Shown in pieces: positions 46,948-60,141 of a DNA stretch of 64,000 bases. How positions within the stretch are numbered: position 1 is the first letter of the stretch; each line of letters begins with the position of its first letter. This DNA is from Ilex aquifolium (taxonomy: Eukaryota > Streptophyta > Magnoliopsida > Aquifoliales > Aquifoliaceae). The stretch is from contig OX637398.1 of the NCBI GenBank assembly GCA_951799425.1, forward strand, positions 4,025,501-4,089,500, written 5' to 3'. Below the pieces are notes generated by a model. That model was not told where the DNA came from. It ran no database searches and saw only the letters and a program-made list of their open reading frames with translations. The position numbers and the translations under genes were made by a program.

Positions 46948-47993
46948 ATGGCGGGAAGAGAAGAAGATAGTAACTCCGATGCTCCTGACGAATTCACATC
47001 CCAACAGGTTTGTCACTCGCAACTGTCTAATTAAGAAACGTTTTTAACTACTCTTAATTAGAGTTTATATTTTCATTTCAGGGAATTCAACAAGACGAAG
47101 AGATAAGAAAAGTTCAAGTAGATAATAAAGCTAGGTTTGGAGGTTCTAATTACATCTTTACAAGCATGCATTTGTTCGATCTTCGCAATTATGTGATTTA
47201 TTCTGAAATTCTTCTGAAAGTTCATTTCTTCTGAAATTCAATTATTGTTCTTCTATATTTTCTCCTTGGCATGGTGGATTTTTTTTCCTGGTTCTTCCTT
47301 TTTTTTTCTCCTGATGCAGTGGCTTGGTGAATTTGTGTATGCAATATGTTTTTTTTTTTTTTTTGGAAAAAATTTACCCATGGCCTTGAGGTGGGAATTG
47401 CAATTTTAGGGATTGCACTGATGTTGTCTCTTTTGGCTTATTGTTTGATGCAACAGCAGTTACTTTACTTAAAATATATGCTGATGGGGGTGCACAAACA
47501 AGTTTGATTGATAGTTCTCATGGAGAATGAGTTCTCAAATATGAGAGATTCTATAGCTATTGCTAAATGAGGTTAATTAGGAGTTTGGGAAACTTGCACC
47601 ACTCATGCATAATGTTTTTGCGTATTTTTGATACTCAATTTATAATGATCGGAAGATCTATTTTCCTACTTAGTAGAACATTTCTCCTTGGTCGATTATC
47701 TGGGAGGAACTGCTTTACTTGCCAACAGTTCTTTCTTACAAGGTTGGTTTCCCTTCAAAGAGCAACTATCTACACCCTCTGTGTATGCACCCTCTGTGTA
47801 TGGTTCTTCCCTTCCTTTGTTCAAAGAAACTCTTAACTTGGGTACTACATTGAAATGCCTGTGAATTCCCTTCCTGTGGGTCATTATAACCGAAGCAGGT
47901 TGGCATCACCTCCTTGGAGAAGATGCCTCGACCAGAAAATATTTTCCTTTGCTCAAAGCCCCTGAATTACTGCACCTGCAAATTTATACATAG

Positions 47994-48191
47994 TGTTGGA
48001 TATCATGTTTATTTCTCAGTCCGTAATTATAGGATCACGTCCGTTACGATCCTATAATTACGTGATTTGGTTTGATCATTATATATTTGTATTTATTGCT
48101 TTTTATTTCCTTCCTTTCTTGTAATATACTCTTGTGAATATAAATACATTGCTTGGCTCCTCCATTGAGTAAGCCAATACAATCTCCTTTT
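47994..48191 (+). repeat. Copia 5' LTR
   Basis: 198 bp, starts TGTTGGATATC and ends CTCCTTTT, an unusual end for an LTR (TG..CA expected). It contains a strong hairpin (TAATTATAGGATC and its complement separated by about 11 bp). Confidence 0.93.
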
Positions 48192-48203
48192 TGGTATCAG
48201 AGC
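48192..48203 (+). other. Copia primer-binding site
   Basis: TGGTATCAGAGC immediately after the 5' LTR, complementary to the initiator methionine tRNA 3' end. Confidence 0.9.
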
Positions 48204-51200
48204 CAAAACACATTTTTTTTTTCTTTCAGTGGTCTTTCTAGACTTATTGGGACTGTTCGTAGCCGTGTTTTTCGGCTGTTTTCAGCGAGGTTTCACTTTT
48301 CGCCGGTTGATTTTTTTGTGGAATTCTTACTCGGGTAAGGTTTGATTGGTGTTCAACTTTTTTTGTGGTTCAAATATTGTTCTTGTTGGAGGCTTGTTCG
48401 TGTTATACTCCGTATTGTTTTCTCGTGCAATCCTATTTTTTTGTTATGGAGGATTTTAGTGGTAAAAGTGCTGATGTAACTCCCGCTCAACATACACCTG
48501 CCCAGCGTGTGACTAGTGTGCTCTTGAATGGTACAAATTTTGCTTCTTGGTCTCAATCATTTCGTCTTTATTTAGGTGGAAAAGGAAAGACAGGGTGGAT
48601 TCTTGGCACTGAAAAAAAATCGGCGATAGGCGATCCCAAATTTGCCCAATGGGACATTGACAATTGTACAATTCTAGGCTGGCTCTTTAATTCTATGGAG
48701 CCTAGGATTTACAATATGTTCATGTTCCATGAGACCGTCTATGAATGTTGGAGTGATTTATCACAGATGTACGCACATGCTCGCAATGAGGCAAGAATAT
48801 TTGAGCTTTATCGGGATATCTCTCATGCGTCTCAGGTTCTTTTAAAACTATCAGTAGCCGATTTTTTTGGGTACCTGCAATCTAGATGGGAGGAATTGGC
48901 TTAGTATGAACCTTTGAGCGATTTTTCAGCAGATGCAACTACTATAGTGGTCAAAAGGCTCAATCGGCAGCACACATATCAATTTTTAATGGGGTTGAAA
49001 CTTGAGTTTGAACCTCTTCGTGCTCAGATTCTCAACACCTCACCTATGCCATCACTGTATGAGGCCTTTGCCACTATTGAGAGTGATGAGCGCCACATGC
49101 GCCTGCTTCAGATGCCTCCTACTCATGCCTCAATTCCTGAGTCAGTTGTTGTTCCTGATCAAATAGCCTTTGCAGCTCATTCTAGGACCCGTCCTACTGG
49201 AGGCCCTATGACTTGCCATCACTGTGGGGCAATGGGTCACCTTAAGGCCCGTTGCTTCAAACTTCACCCTGAGCTAAAACAGAAATTTGTGAGGAACAGG
49301 CCTGGGGGGTCTTCACGTTCTGCTGCTGTTGCTGAGACAACTTCAGGACCCGCCACTTCTCAGTCAGATTTGAGCCAGCTTCAGACACAGTTTGGTTTTC
49401 TCCAGCGCCAACTTGGCTCTCTTGTTCAGCACAACGCAAGTACAAGTGTCACTCCTACTGCCACAGTGGCTACAGGTACTCCCACTGCTCTTCATGTTAG
49501 GCCTGAGACACCTACTTGGGTTCTAGATTCAGGAGTCAATGATCACATGACTGGTGAGTTATCACTTTTTTCCTCTCCTGTTACTCCTGTTCACCAGTCT
49601 GTTTGCTTAGCTGATGGATCCACTACTCAGATACAGAGTAAAGGCAATGTGTCTTTATCTCCCCATATTACTCTTTCTTCAGTTCTTTATGTCCCAAATT
49701 TTGCCTTTAACCTTTTGTCTGTTAGTAAACTTGCTAAAAGTTTTAATTGTGCGATCATTTTCTTACATGATCATTGTTTGTTACAGGACCTGAGTTCGAG
49801 GAAGATTTTTGGCAGGGGATATGAGCGCGATGGGCTTTATTACTTTGGGGATCCTCCACCTTTACCTCCTGAAGCTTCTGTTCTCCAGGCCTCTGTGTTA
49901 CCTGAATCACACTCTTATGTTTTTTCTTTAAAAACATTGTCTTTATGGCATGCTCGTTTGGGTCATATCAATTTTCAGTATTTATGCAAATTGTTTCCAT
50001 CTTTAATAAAAGCTTGCAAGACTCATAATTTTCGTTGTGTGGTTTGTGAACTGTCAAAACATATTCGCTCTAGTTATATTCCCCGTATGCATCGTGCTTC
50101 TGCTATATTTGATCTTATTCATTCTGATGTGTGGGGACCCTCTCCTGTCACTGCCCTTTCTGGTCACCGTTATTATGTGACTTTCATAGATGACTATTCC
50201 AGGTGCACTTGGGTTTACCTTCTTAAGAAAAAATCTGAAGTCTTTCCGTTGTTTTCTCAATTTCTTAAGATGATTCAAACTCAATTTAATACCACTGTTA
50301 GGAATATTCGATCTGATAATGGTCGTGAGTACATTTCTAATGACTTCCGATCTCAGCTTAACCAACAGGGCATCTTGCAACAATTAACGTGTCCTTACAC
50401 CCCTGAGCAGAATGGTGTGGCCGAACGAAAAAAACGACATATTATGTCTGTTGTTCGCTGCCTTTTACGTGGCATGGAGGTTCCCAAATATTTTTGGCAT
50501 ATGGCTGTCCTAACTGCAATTTATTTAATCAATCGCACTCCTAGTAGAGTCTTGTCCGGCAAAGCCCCAGTTCAGCTTCTTTATCCTGATCAAGTTCTTT
50601 TTCCTATTCTTCCACGGGTGTTTGGATGCACTTGTTTTGTCCAGGACCGACGTCCTACTCGTACCAAATTAGATGATAAGGCTATCTGATGTGTGTTCTT
50701 AGGATACTCTGCCATGTCTAAAGGGTACCGTTGTTATGATCCTATGTCCAAACACCTATATCACTCATTTGATGTCACGTTTTTAGAAGATGTTCCGTTT
50801 TTTGGTACATCTCCTTCTGTGCAGGAACCTCCCTCTCTTCCTCCTGAAGAAGCTAGTCCCGTTTACCCTTTACCCATATTTGATCCTTCTCCAGAACAGG
50901 TGTCATCTACACCTATCCCCTCTCCCCTACAGGTTTATTCCAGGCGCCCTCGTCCTTAGAATTCTCTGTCAGAAACATCCTTGGATTCAGGTATACCTTC
51001 TCCCCCTGTCCCTGTTCTTACTCCTCCTACTTCTCCACGTTATCCTACCCGTATCCGTAACCCCCCTAATTGGTATGGTTTTTCTAGTAGCACTAATCAC
51101 CCAATATCCCAGTTTGTCTCTTATGATGGCATTTCAAATTCTTATCAGGCTTTTTTGGGGAAGTTTGACTATATTTCTATTCCCCGCTCTGTATCTGAGG

Positions 51201-52730
51201 CTTTTCAGCATCCACAGTGGATCTCTGCTATGCGCGCAGAAATGGATGCTCTCCAGAAGAATCACACTTGGGATCTAGTGACTCTTCCTCCTGGTATGAA
51301 GACTGTGGGATGTAAGTGGGTGTTTAGTCTGAAGTACTTACCTGATGGTTCCATTGAGCGTTACAAAGCTCGTCTTGTTGCTAAAGGATTTACTCAAGTT
51401 CCAGGGAAAGACTTTAGTGCTACTTTTGCCCCGGTGGCAAAGCTGACTACAGTTCGGTTGGTTATCTCTCTTGCAGCATCTCATTCTTGGCCTCTTCATC
51501 AGCTAGATATCAAGAATGCCTTCTTGAATGGTGATTTACTCGAGACTATTTATATGGATCCACCCCCTGGATTTCGGGCTGAGGGGGAGTATGCGGGAAA
51601 TGTATGTTGTCTCCGCAAATCCCTTTATGGGTTAAAACAGTCTCCAAGTGCATGGTTTAGCCGTTTCAGTGATGTGATTTTATCCATGGACTTTATTCGT
51701 TGCCAATCTGATCACACATGCTTCACTCGTCGCCAACCTGATGGACGGTGTATTATTCTTTCTGTGTATGTTGATGATATTATCATTACTGGAGATGACT
51801 CAGTGGGTATTGCTCAAGTTAAGAAGGATCTTGCCAACTTCTTTGATGTTAAGGATTTGGGCCTTCTTCGATACTTCATTGGGATAGAGGTTGCCAGATC
51901 TAGTCATGGGATTTCTTTATCTCAAAGAAAGTATACGTTAGATCTTTTATCAGATACGGGGATGCTTGGATGCAGACCAGCTTCTACCCCTATGGATCCA
52001 AATCAGAAGCTCTCTGCAGAATCAGGAGATTTACTTGATAACCCTGCTTCATATCAACGTCTGGTAGGCCGTCTCATTTATCTGACCAATACCAGACCTG
52101 ACTTAGCTTTTTCAGTGAGTATCGTGAGTCAGTTTATGCATGCTCCACGCACAACTCACTTGGATGCTGTCTATCACATCTTGAGATATCTCAAAGCGAG
52201 TCCAGGCCTTGGATTGTTCTATGGTTCGGGTACTCAGTCTGGAGTCTCATGTTTTACAGATGCTGATTATGCTGGATCCAAGACAGATAGACGATCTACC
52301 TCTGGCTTCTGTACTTTCTATGGTAAACACCTTTTATCATGGAAAAGTAAGAAGCAATCTGTTGTTTCTCGATCCTCTGCTGAAGCAGAATATCGTGCCA
52401 TGGCACAAGGCACCTGTGAGCTTCTTTGGATTCGATCGTTACTTACTGAGTTGGGATTTCCAGAGACGGATTCTTCTTACTTATTTTGTGATAACAAGTC
52501 TGCCAGAATGCTTGCCTCCGATTCAGTGCTCCATGAGAGATCGAAACACATTGAGGTCAATATCCACTTTATTCGAGAGAAAGTTCGAGCTAGCATTATT
52601 ACTCCATCATTTGTTCCGTCTTCAGAGCAGACAGCAGATATGTTCACAAAGTCAGTGGGGCCGTCCCTTTTGAAGTCTTCTATAGTCAAGCTTGGCTTGA
52701 TTAACATCTTCGCTTCAGCTTGAGGGGGAG

Positions 52731-52928
52731 TGTTGGATATCATGTTTATTTCTCAGTCCGTAATTATAGGATCACGTCCGTTACGATCCTATAATTACGT
52801 GATTTGGTTTGACCATTATATATTTGTATTTATTGCTTTTTATTTCCTTCCTTTCTTGTAATATACTCTTGTGAATATAAATACATTGCCTGGCTCCTCC
52901 ATTGAGTAAGCCAATACAATCTCCTTTT
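52731..52928 (+). repeat. Copia 3' LTR
   Basis: 198 bp, preceded by the purine tract GAGGGGGAG (52722-52730). Two differences from the 5' LTR. Ends are confirmed by the CATAG duplication. Confidence 0.93.
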
Positions 52929-53524
52929 CATAGTAAACTTTCCTGTCTCGAACCATTTTACATTTAGTAAAAGAGAGTCTGTACTTTTTTCATGTGTAGA
53001 AACCATTGACAACCTGTTTTTGACCTGTTTAAATTAAGGGAAGTACATTTTACATTGGAATATGAGACAGAAACAGTTCTTAGAATGATTGATGCAGAAA
53101 ATGTAAATCTACTCAGTTGCTTCATGCTTGTTGTAGGCCGGGTCATAAACTGTCACATTTGCCCTCTTGTAATCGAGTTGTGAAGTAAACCGCTTGCTTA
53201 ATTAAGAATCAACCTCGGTGGTGGTTTAAATTCTTTGAAGCCCATTTAAGTAGCACATTGTAGATGCTATTCTGTATGGCTTGATTTGGTGCTGGTGGTG
53301 TTATATTCCACATGCTCTCTTTAGGATTGTTCGTGAAGGAAAAGAGCGTCGAAGGCAATGGGCTCAAAAGTTAACACCACGTCCATCACGTGGGGATGTC
53401 AGTGTTCAAGATGCGATAAACACTGAAACACACCAGGATTCTCAGGATAACCGGGGAATGCTCCCAGATGACATTGTCCAACTTCTTGCAGCTCGTGAAA
53501 AGTATTTTATGTTACTCTCTTCTT

Positions 53525-53537
53525 CCCCCCCCCCCCC
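53525..53537 (+). repeat. Poly-C run in intron 3 of nucleolar-type gene B
   Basis: Thirteen C, against 27 in the A copy at the same place. Confidence 0.9.
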
Positions 53538-54262
53538 ACACCTGCCCTTTCCTCTCTTGTTCTGTGTGTGCCTTATAAGATAACAATGTCATCTGCCGGA
53601 AAGTTTTCCTGTCAAACTCAGAGGAAGACAAGATTGAGAAAAAGCCTAACTCAAAAAAGAAAAGGCCCAAAACCTTTGGGTGGGTTCTTTTTGTCCTTTG
53701 TTTCTTCCACAGCAGATAAATTATTTGTTGGATATGCAAGCTTTTGAACCAAAGTAATTTTCTTCTTTTTTATTGATTGACAGGCTCGAACCTGTTATTT
53801 TGAAGGACATACCGCCTGCTCAATGCTTACAGAGCTCATTGGAGTTCTTAAAGAAGCGGAAGATGCAGGTTTCAAGATCGGTGGCAGTTTTGAAAAACTC
53901 TGACCAAGCACTACGCTTCCTTTCTATGTCTGGCTTGTTAAGTAAGAAGTAATGTAGAACAAGTGAGCAAGGACGTAGCTTTATGTTGTTCTGTTATAAT
54001 GATGTAACTGCTGATTTATTGCCCCGCACTATGAGTGATATGATGAATACTTAGAATTGCAGATGTGAGACATTACCATGACTTGTCATATTAGCAACTA
54101 AATATTACAGCGACCAATTGTGAGAAACAAATGCCTGATATGATTTTATCTAGAAGAATAATATTGTTCCAAAAAACATACTAATGTATGTACTCTTATG
54201 AACTTGATATAAGTGAAGGAGAAAGAGGAAAACTACTACACTTTGGAGAGCTGATCGATAAG

Positions 54263-56485
54263 TCAACAAGCTGCTTGCTTCTCTGGCAGTAGGCAGCAAT
54301 TTGCATCTTCAGCTGTTCGAAATATGATGACTTTCAGCAAATTTTCATCACCATTTATGAGCTCGAAGACACAAACGTCACCCACAGCCAGAAAATTGTC
54401 TTGTACAAATTTATTCCAGCCGCTTTGGATTTTCGCATCGCTTGGATAGATAGTGTACTTAGCAGACCATGTTCTCCCATCTGGAACTTGAAGGGTAACA
54501 GTTGTATGCTTCTTGGCAAGAAATTTCTGAGCAAAAATCAGTGGCATGTTCTGTAAAAAAAAATAAAATCATATTGTGGATTAAATTAAATCACACATGC
54601 AAAGAAAAATAGAGAAATAAGAGTCTTCCTGTTCTAAAACTGGCCATGCAAGGAAGAATCAAGAGTAATTTAAGGGGAAAGAAAATGTTTTCCGTATCGA
54701 AAGAGGTACGGTGTCGAGATGGATTCTAAAATGTCTAAAATTGGTTGAATCGATCCCGACACTCCCATTTTGTTGACATACAATGCCTCAAGTTGAAAAG
54801 CTCACCAAAGAGAATCCGGCAACGTAATATGGTCCCATGATAACCATAAAGAAAGGGTTTTTAGATTTGAAAGCTTTAGCAAATTGAAGAGCTCTAACTC
54901 TTCCGGTGTCACTTGCCAAACGCTTCATCCAAGTTGGAAATTCCCAGTGCTGACATCTCTTAGGTCCATCTGAAAGTAAATCCACATTATACACTACATC
55001 ATCCAAAGTAGTATACCTTAAATATGTTCCAAATATAAAAGTTCAACAATAGCACTCGCCATCTATTTTCATTGTTCCACTCTTTGACAACATGAAAAAA
55101 TCGAAACCTCTGCCCCTCCGCCTCTATCTATGCAAAGGATGGAAGGGCAAAGGCCTACAATAACAAACTCAATTTCCTTACCTCCAACTTTCTGCATGGA
55201 ACATTGTAAATATTGGTCCAATTCTGATTTCACTGGCTTCACCCTGTTAGCTTGAGGACCTGTGGATCGATTGTGATTGGAACTATTCTCTAATTCATTG
55301 GTTTGTTTAGGTCTCCTCCTTGTACTGAACCGAAGATGTGGATGTAGTGATTTCTCTCTTCTTCTCTGGCTTGGTGGAAAATCATCCAAGCTTTTAACTG
55401 AATCATCTCTTGTACTTTCTTCCATTTTGGGAACCCTGCATCCCCTTTCTGCATGAGTCGCTTCAGTTTTCATCTTCTTACAAGGCCTAGAATATGCTAC
55501 TGGAGATTTCTCCCTCGTAGTCTGGCATATTGGAAATTCTTCGAGGATTTCAACAGAATCATCCATCTCAACATCATTGGTTTTGGCTTGAAATTTCCCA
55601 GTGAAGCCTGTCCACGGCAAGGGTGATTGCAAGCTTTGGGGAAACGGATAGGGAATAGGATATCTCACAGCCTCATTAGAACCAAACTGATAAAGTTCGT
55701 CATCACTCTTCTGTTTTGAAGATTTCTCAAGCTTTTTGCCCATCGTAGGATTAGTGATTTTATTGATGATTTTTCCACTACGGAGAGTGGAAATGTACTC
55801 AACATGTTCAACTTGTGTTGCAGCTTTTGTGGTGGCTGTGGCATTTGACGGATATTCTATTTCCGAAGCACTTCTATCAAATATAAGAACATGGAAATGG
55901 GAATTCCCGTCAAATCTGAATACTAAGAAGTACCCAAAGCCAATTGAGTAATACTCCTTAAATTTCTACCACTCTAGCCAAGAGTCGCCATTGCATTTTC
56001 CCAATACTACTGGCCATACTGCACCATTTGGAACGTTGATGAACACACGATTTGGCAGAATATTTCCATATTGTCCGATAAACTCTTTCGGGATCCTCTG
56101 TAAAAAAAAAACTGACATAAAAACCTCAAAGGGATTTATAGAACGTTCAAGACAAGTGGAAAAATTATATTTTCACTATGTCTGGCATATCATACAGAAC
56201 TTTCGTCGAACACATTATATGAAATAGCCCTTGTACTTAAAAACACTAAATTACAGGGACCAAATGCAGAATCTGTATGTCATTTTCGACAAAATTATCA
56301 ACAACAAATCGTTTAAATTGAATGTTAGTGGGGATATGTTGCCTACATGCTTGCATAAATACCAGTTTGCTTGCGAGAATGAGAGATTGGACACTCACCA
56401 GTCTGTGATTTCGAGAAGAGCGCGAAAAGATAATGCTGAAAAAGTGCGGTGAATTCGCCGGAAAATTTGTCCGGTTGGGCTCCAT
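54263..56485 (-). pseudogene. REM-type B3 transcription factor, copy B (nonsense codon)
   Basis: Four exons on the minus strand: 56485-56399, 56097-55182, 54969-54806 and 54550-54263. They total 1455 nt with consistent phases (485 codons). The 11-bp and 1-bp deletions of copy A are absent. Codon 73 is TAG (55968-55966), inside the first B3 domain, where copy A has CAG (EWQKF). The second B3 domain (NPFFMVIMGPYYV / MPLIFAQKFLAKKH) remains open. Re-initiation downstream could give a C-terminal single-B3 protein, but the full two-domain product cannot be made from this allele. Confidence 0.85.
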
Positions 56486-56707
56486 GTTGCTTCGCCGCCG
56501 CCGCTGGGAACTCTCAGCTAGCAATGGCTTCTCTGTAGAGCAATGCCGGTTGTGTAATGACTATCAGTTTTGCCATTAAATAGCATGACTCTTCAGTTGA
56601 ACTTGAGACTGAGTGGTGGTTAGGCTTTATGGTAATTCAATGCTTCCTTCCTTCCTCGTACGCCGCATGGCATGAGAAAAGTAGAAGAAAAATGGTATTT
56701 ACACTTG
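56486..56707. other. B3-B 5' flank
   Basis: Collinear with the A unit upstream of B3-A. No further feature recognised. Confidence 0.35.
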
Positions 56708-56732
56708 GGGCTTGTTTGGTACGGGGGTTTGG

Positions 56733-56768
<36 letters not shown>

Positions 56769-57182
56769 TGAGAAGATGGGTGGGGGAGTAAACCCCCTTA
56801 AACCCATGTTTGGTATGTGTGAAGTATGGATAGGATTTCAAACCCGGTCCGCTCATGGCCCGGTCATGAAACCCTCATACTTGGGTTTCATGAAACCCAA
56901 GGGGGGTGGGTTTCATATGTTGGTTTGGGGGTTTAACATGCAAATGACATTTATACCCCTATATATCATATATACCTCATATATATACAAATTGATTAAG
57001 GGTCAAAATAGTCATTTATATACAAATATATTATCATAATAATCATATATCCCTGCGCATACCAAACATGGGTATGGATAACATTGAATGTTGAATCCTA
57101 TCTTTGAATCCCATCTTTGGGTCAAACCCGGGTTTGGACAATCCAATCCAAACCCTTCCCAAAAAACGTATCAAACAAGCCC
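56708..57182. repeat. MITE with a 32-G tract, unit B only
   Basis: Ends GGGCTTGTTTGGTACG and CGTATCAAACAAGCCC, perfectly inverted. The interior repeats AAACCCATGTTTGG-type motifs. A run of 32 G lies at 56735-56766. Unit A lacks the element (near 25970). The target duplication is not clear. Confidence 0.8.
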
Positions 57183-58249
57183 TTAAGAGTAAATCCCATT
57201 TTGCCTTGAAAGACGCACAAATTATCAGTTTACTCCTTAAATGATTAATTTTTTTATATTACCCCTTCAAAGAAATAAAAATATTACAATGTAATCCACC
57301 ATCTTATTTTCGTTAATCGTCCATCTATTTTGTTATACCTGATTGGTTGATTTTGCACAAAACAGATGGACGACCAAATAAAAATAAGACAATTGACTAT
57401 ATTGTAACGTTTTTATTTTTTTGAGGGACAATGTAAAAAAATTAATCATTTACGGGACAAATTGAGAATTTTTGTATCTTTCGGAAGACAAAATGAAGTT
57501 TTTCCTTGAACTTAAAAATTAATTTAATTTGTTGATTTAATTAATCACAACCATAAAATAGTGACAATTTTATACCTAGGCGTGGACAAAAATATTGGCT
57601 AAGATTCGGAATTTGGCGAAATAGAGGAGGAGACTTACGTAATTACAACATACATTTATTAACCCACGGCTCCGACAAAAATTTGTTACGATTATCTCCA
57701 CCATAATAAATATATTGGTTGTAATGATGATGTCATCATCTAATAAAAAATTTATAACTACACAAAGTGAGTCTTATTTCTTCACATAAGATAATTATTT
57801 TCTTATGTAGATAAGATAGTTACTATATTAAGTATGGTCTTTTTATTTACATGTTAATTTATTATTAAATGATTATAACACGTGATAATAGGGAAATAAT
57901 TTCACTTTGCATTCAATATTTTCTTCTGAGCCAGAGTCCAAATGTTGAGCCAAAAAAGTTGATGTGTTAAATTTTTTATTTAAATTGTTACCTTTGGTAT
58001 TTCACTTCCATTTCCAATAAAAAGTTGATATGTGTTAAATTTTTCATTTTATTATTTTTATAATTAATAATTATAAATGTATCAAATCAAAGATCTACAT
58101 TTATCTAATTAATTTTAGACTTTTAGTGTGATACTTAAAAAATTAGATACCACAACTTAATCTATCTCAAACTAAGAAAAAAAATATCTCAAAAAATATT
58201 ATAGTGTCTTACAAAATCATCTAACACATTTTTTTATTATATAATAAGG
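57183..58249. other. AT-rich intergenic DNA collinear with unit A
   Basis: Includes the empty site of the unit A hAT insertion near 57655-57667. No gene seen. Confidence 0.5.
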
Positions 58250-59935
58250 TTAATAGTACTTTTGGTTTCTAAAATATGCATTTTTTATCAATTTAATCCT
58301 CATTATATCAATTTTATTTATTTGATCCCTAAAGTATTCAATTCGTGACATTTTTGTCTTTACGTAGATAGACCGTTAAGTTTTTGATTGAATAATCGCG
58401 TGTTGGACACGTGATACAATCTAAAAAAATGACAAGTAATCACTTCAGTCAAAAAAATTTGACTAATTATCTGATTAAGGACCAAAATGACACGGATTGA
58501 ATACTTTAAAGACTAAGAGCATCTCTAATCCACAAGCTAAATCCATATTTTTAACTATTTTGGCAAGACTTTACTCCAAAAATATGCTTGAACCGAATAG
58601 CTATCTTGCTTGCCTAAACTTTGGAGGCCTTTAATGCTCGCCAGATCTAGAGAGGGAAAAAAAGCTCGTCATCATTCTTGCCGCCTTTTTCTTCTTCATT
58701 TTCTCCGATCGTTGCTGCCAGGTATCATCCCCTTTACCACACCCCCATCCCTCTGTCTTGCTGCTGAACCCCTCCCCCTCCCCCTACCCCAAGCTGTGGA
58801 TCCCCCCTATTCTGAAACCCTCCATCGCCTCCCCATGTCGAAACCCACCCCCCGGCCTCCCCCCATTTTTCTGATTATTATTGATTTTTAGTTAAATTTA
58901 TACAATGTATGCTTGAATTGCTATGATTACTTAATTTTTGTTATTTGAAGTGTATGAGTGTTAAGTTGTTATTAGTGATGATGAACAAATTGGTTTTCGT
59001 GCAAGATCAACAGTCAAGTATATAAACGGTTGCAATTAATAAACAATAATGACAGACCAATGACAAAACAATAAATAATGAGTCAACACAAAGATATATA
59101 GTGGTTCGGTCCGGGTGACCTACTCCACTCACGGAAAACGGCAGCGGTGGCCGGAGATCTTTATTGATGAATAAAATAACTGGGAGAATTACAGTAGTAA
59201 GGGGAGAGAAGCTATGGTGCAGAGAGGCAAAACTCTAGGTGTAATGTGTGTAGGAGTTTCAAGGTGTAGATGTCTCAAAAATGTGATTCTGTCATCTATG
59301 TGGAGAGGGCTTACATTATATAGGTTTGGTGAGGCGGTGACGTGAGGGAGAGGGCTCTACTCTTATAGTAAGTACAATTAAGGTAGGATTGGATTCCCAT
59401 AAGTGCGTATCCCGATAATTTCTCCCACGTGCTCCTATCTCTCTGGGCTTCTTGGATCCTGAACTGGGTCGAATTGGATCGGACCGGCAAAGCGGGACTG
59501 AGTCGACCTTTAGCTGTCTTGGGCCTTCTTGATTTATTGGGCCTGACCCAGTTAATTTTGGGCTCATCAATTAGGTTGTATTATTTGAAGTTTGATTATA
59601 ATTATTGTTATGGTATGATTTTGATTGGGTTGATGATAATACATACTTTGAGTTGAATCGCATGAATAATGTATTAGTTGTGTTAAATTCTAGACATTTT
59701 CGAATTATATTATTGAAAGTTAATTAAAATTAATTTAAGTAATTAATTAAAATAGAAAACGTGGTTGAAGTGAACTTGTAAAAATAGTTATTCAAAATAG
59801 AAAATGTAATATTTAAATATATTTTTGCTAGCCATTTTAGAGAGCTGGATTGAAATTGACAAATTTGATATAATAAGAACTAAATTAATAAAAAATATAT
59901 ATTTTAGGAATCAAAAATATTATTAATCATATATA
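58250..59935. repeat. TIR/foldback element, unit B, with nested PIF-like element and solo LTR
   Basis: Counterpart of 27895-29280. The nested GAGCATCTCTAATCC end is at about 58518. It lacks the SINE-like dimer of unit A but carries a solo LTR. Confidence 0.6.
58976..59569. repeat. Solo LTR with 5-bp target duplication
   Basis: 594 bp, TGATGATGAAC...GGGCTCATCA, flanked by ATTAG (58971-58975 and 59570-59574). Unit A has the uninterrupted site (CTATTAGGTTGTATT near 28916), proving a single clean insertion after duplication. No retroelement genes nearby. Confidence 0.92.
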
Positions 59936-60141
59936 TTATTTATATTTATAATATAAAATAATACAGACTTCATGCAGTGAGCTTTTGGGTACGGTTTACC
60001 CCAGTAATAATTAAATTAAGAGAGAAAATTTATAAGTCCTTTGGGTCTAATTGATTTTTTCCGTACTCCCAGCTGATTAGTTTAAAACGTCTTCCTACGG
60101 TTAAAACCCTAAACCCGTCACTGCCAGCCGGAGACGCCACC

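Larger units (their letters stand above)
47994..52928 (+). mobile_element. Ty1/Copia retrotransposon, structurally complete, young
   Basis: Length 4935 bp, flanked by CATAG on both sides (47989-47993 and 52929-52933). Parts in order: 5' LTR, primer-binding site TGGTATCAGAGC (initiator Met tRNA type), gag with CX2CX4HX4C knuckle near 49215, protease near 49520, integrase near 49950-50680, reverse transcriptase near 51230-51960 (YVDDIIITG), RNase H near 52250-52600, purine tract and 3' LTR. The order protease-integrase-RT defines Copia. It looks whole in structure but its coding region is interrupted in about three places. The two LTRs differ at only 2 of 198 positions, so insertion is recent, probably under one million years at usual plant rates. 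Same strand as the host gene. Confidence 0.95.
46948..53952 (+). pseudogene. Small charged nucleolar-type protein, copy B (splice acceptor lost, Copia in intron 2)
   Basis: Exons corresponding to copy A: 46948-47007, 47082-47134, 53325-53501, 53599-53679 and 53784-53952. Coding sequence is nearly identical to A. The acceptor before exon 4 reads CTGCCG where A has CTGCAG, so the AG is lost; the nearest downstream AG would shift the frame. Intron 2 has grown to about 6.2 kb by a Copia insertion. Correct splicing to the full 179-aa protein is therefore not expected. Confidence 0.8.
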
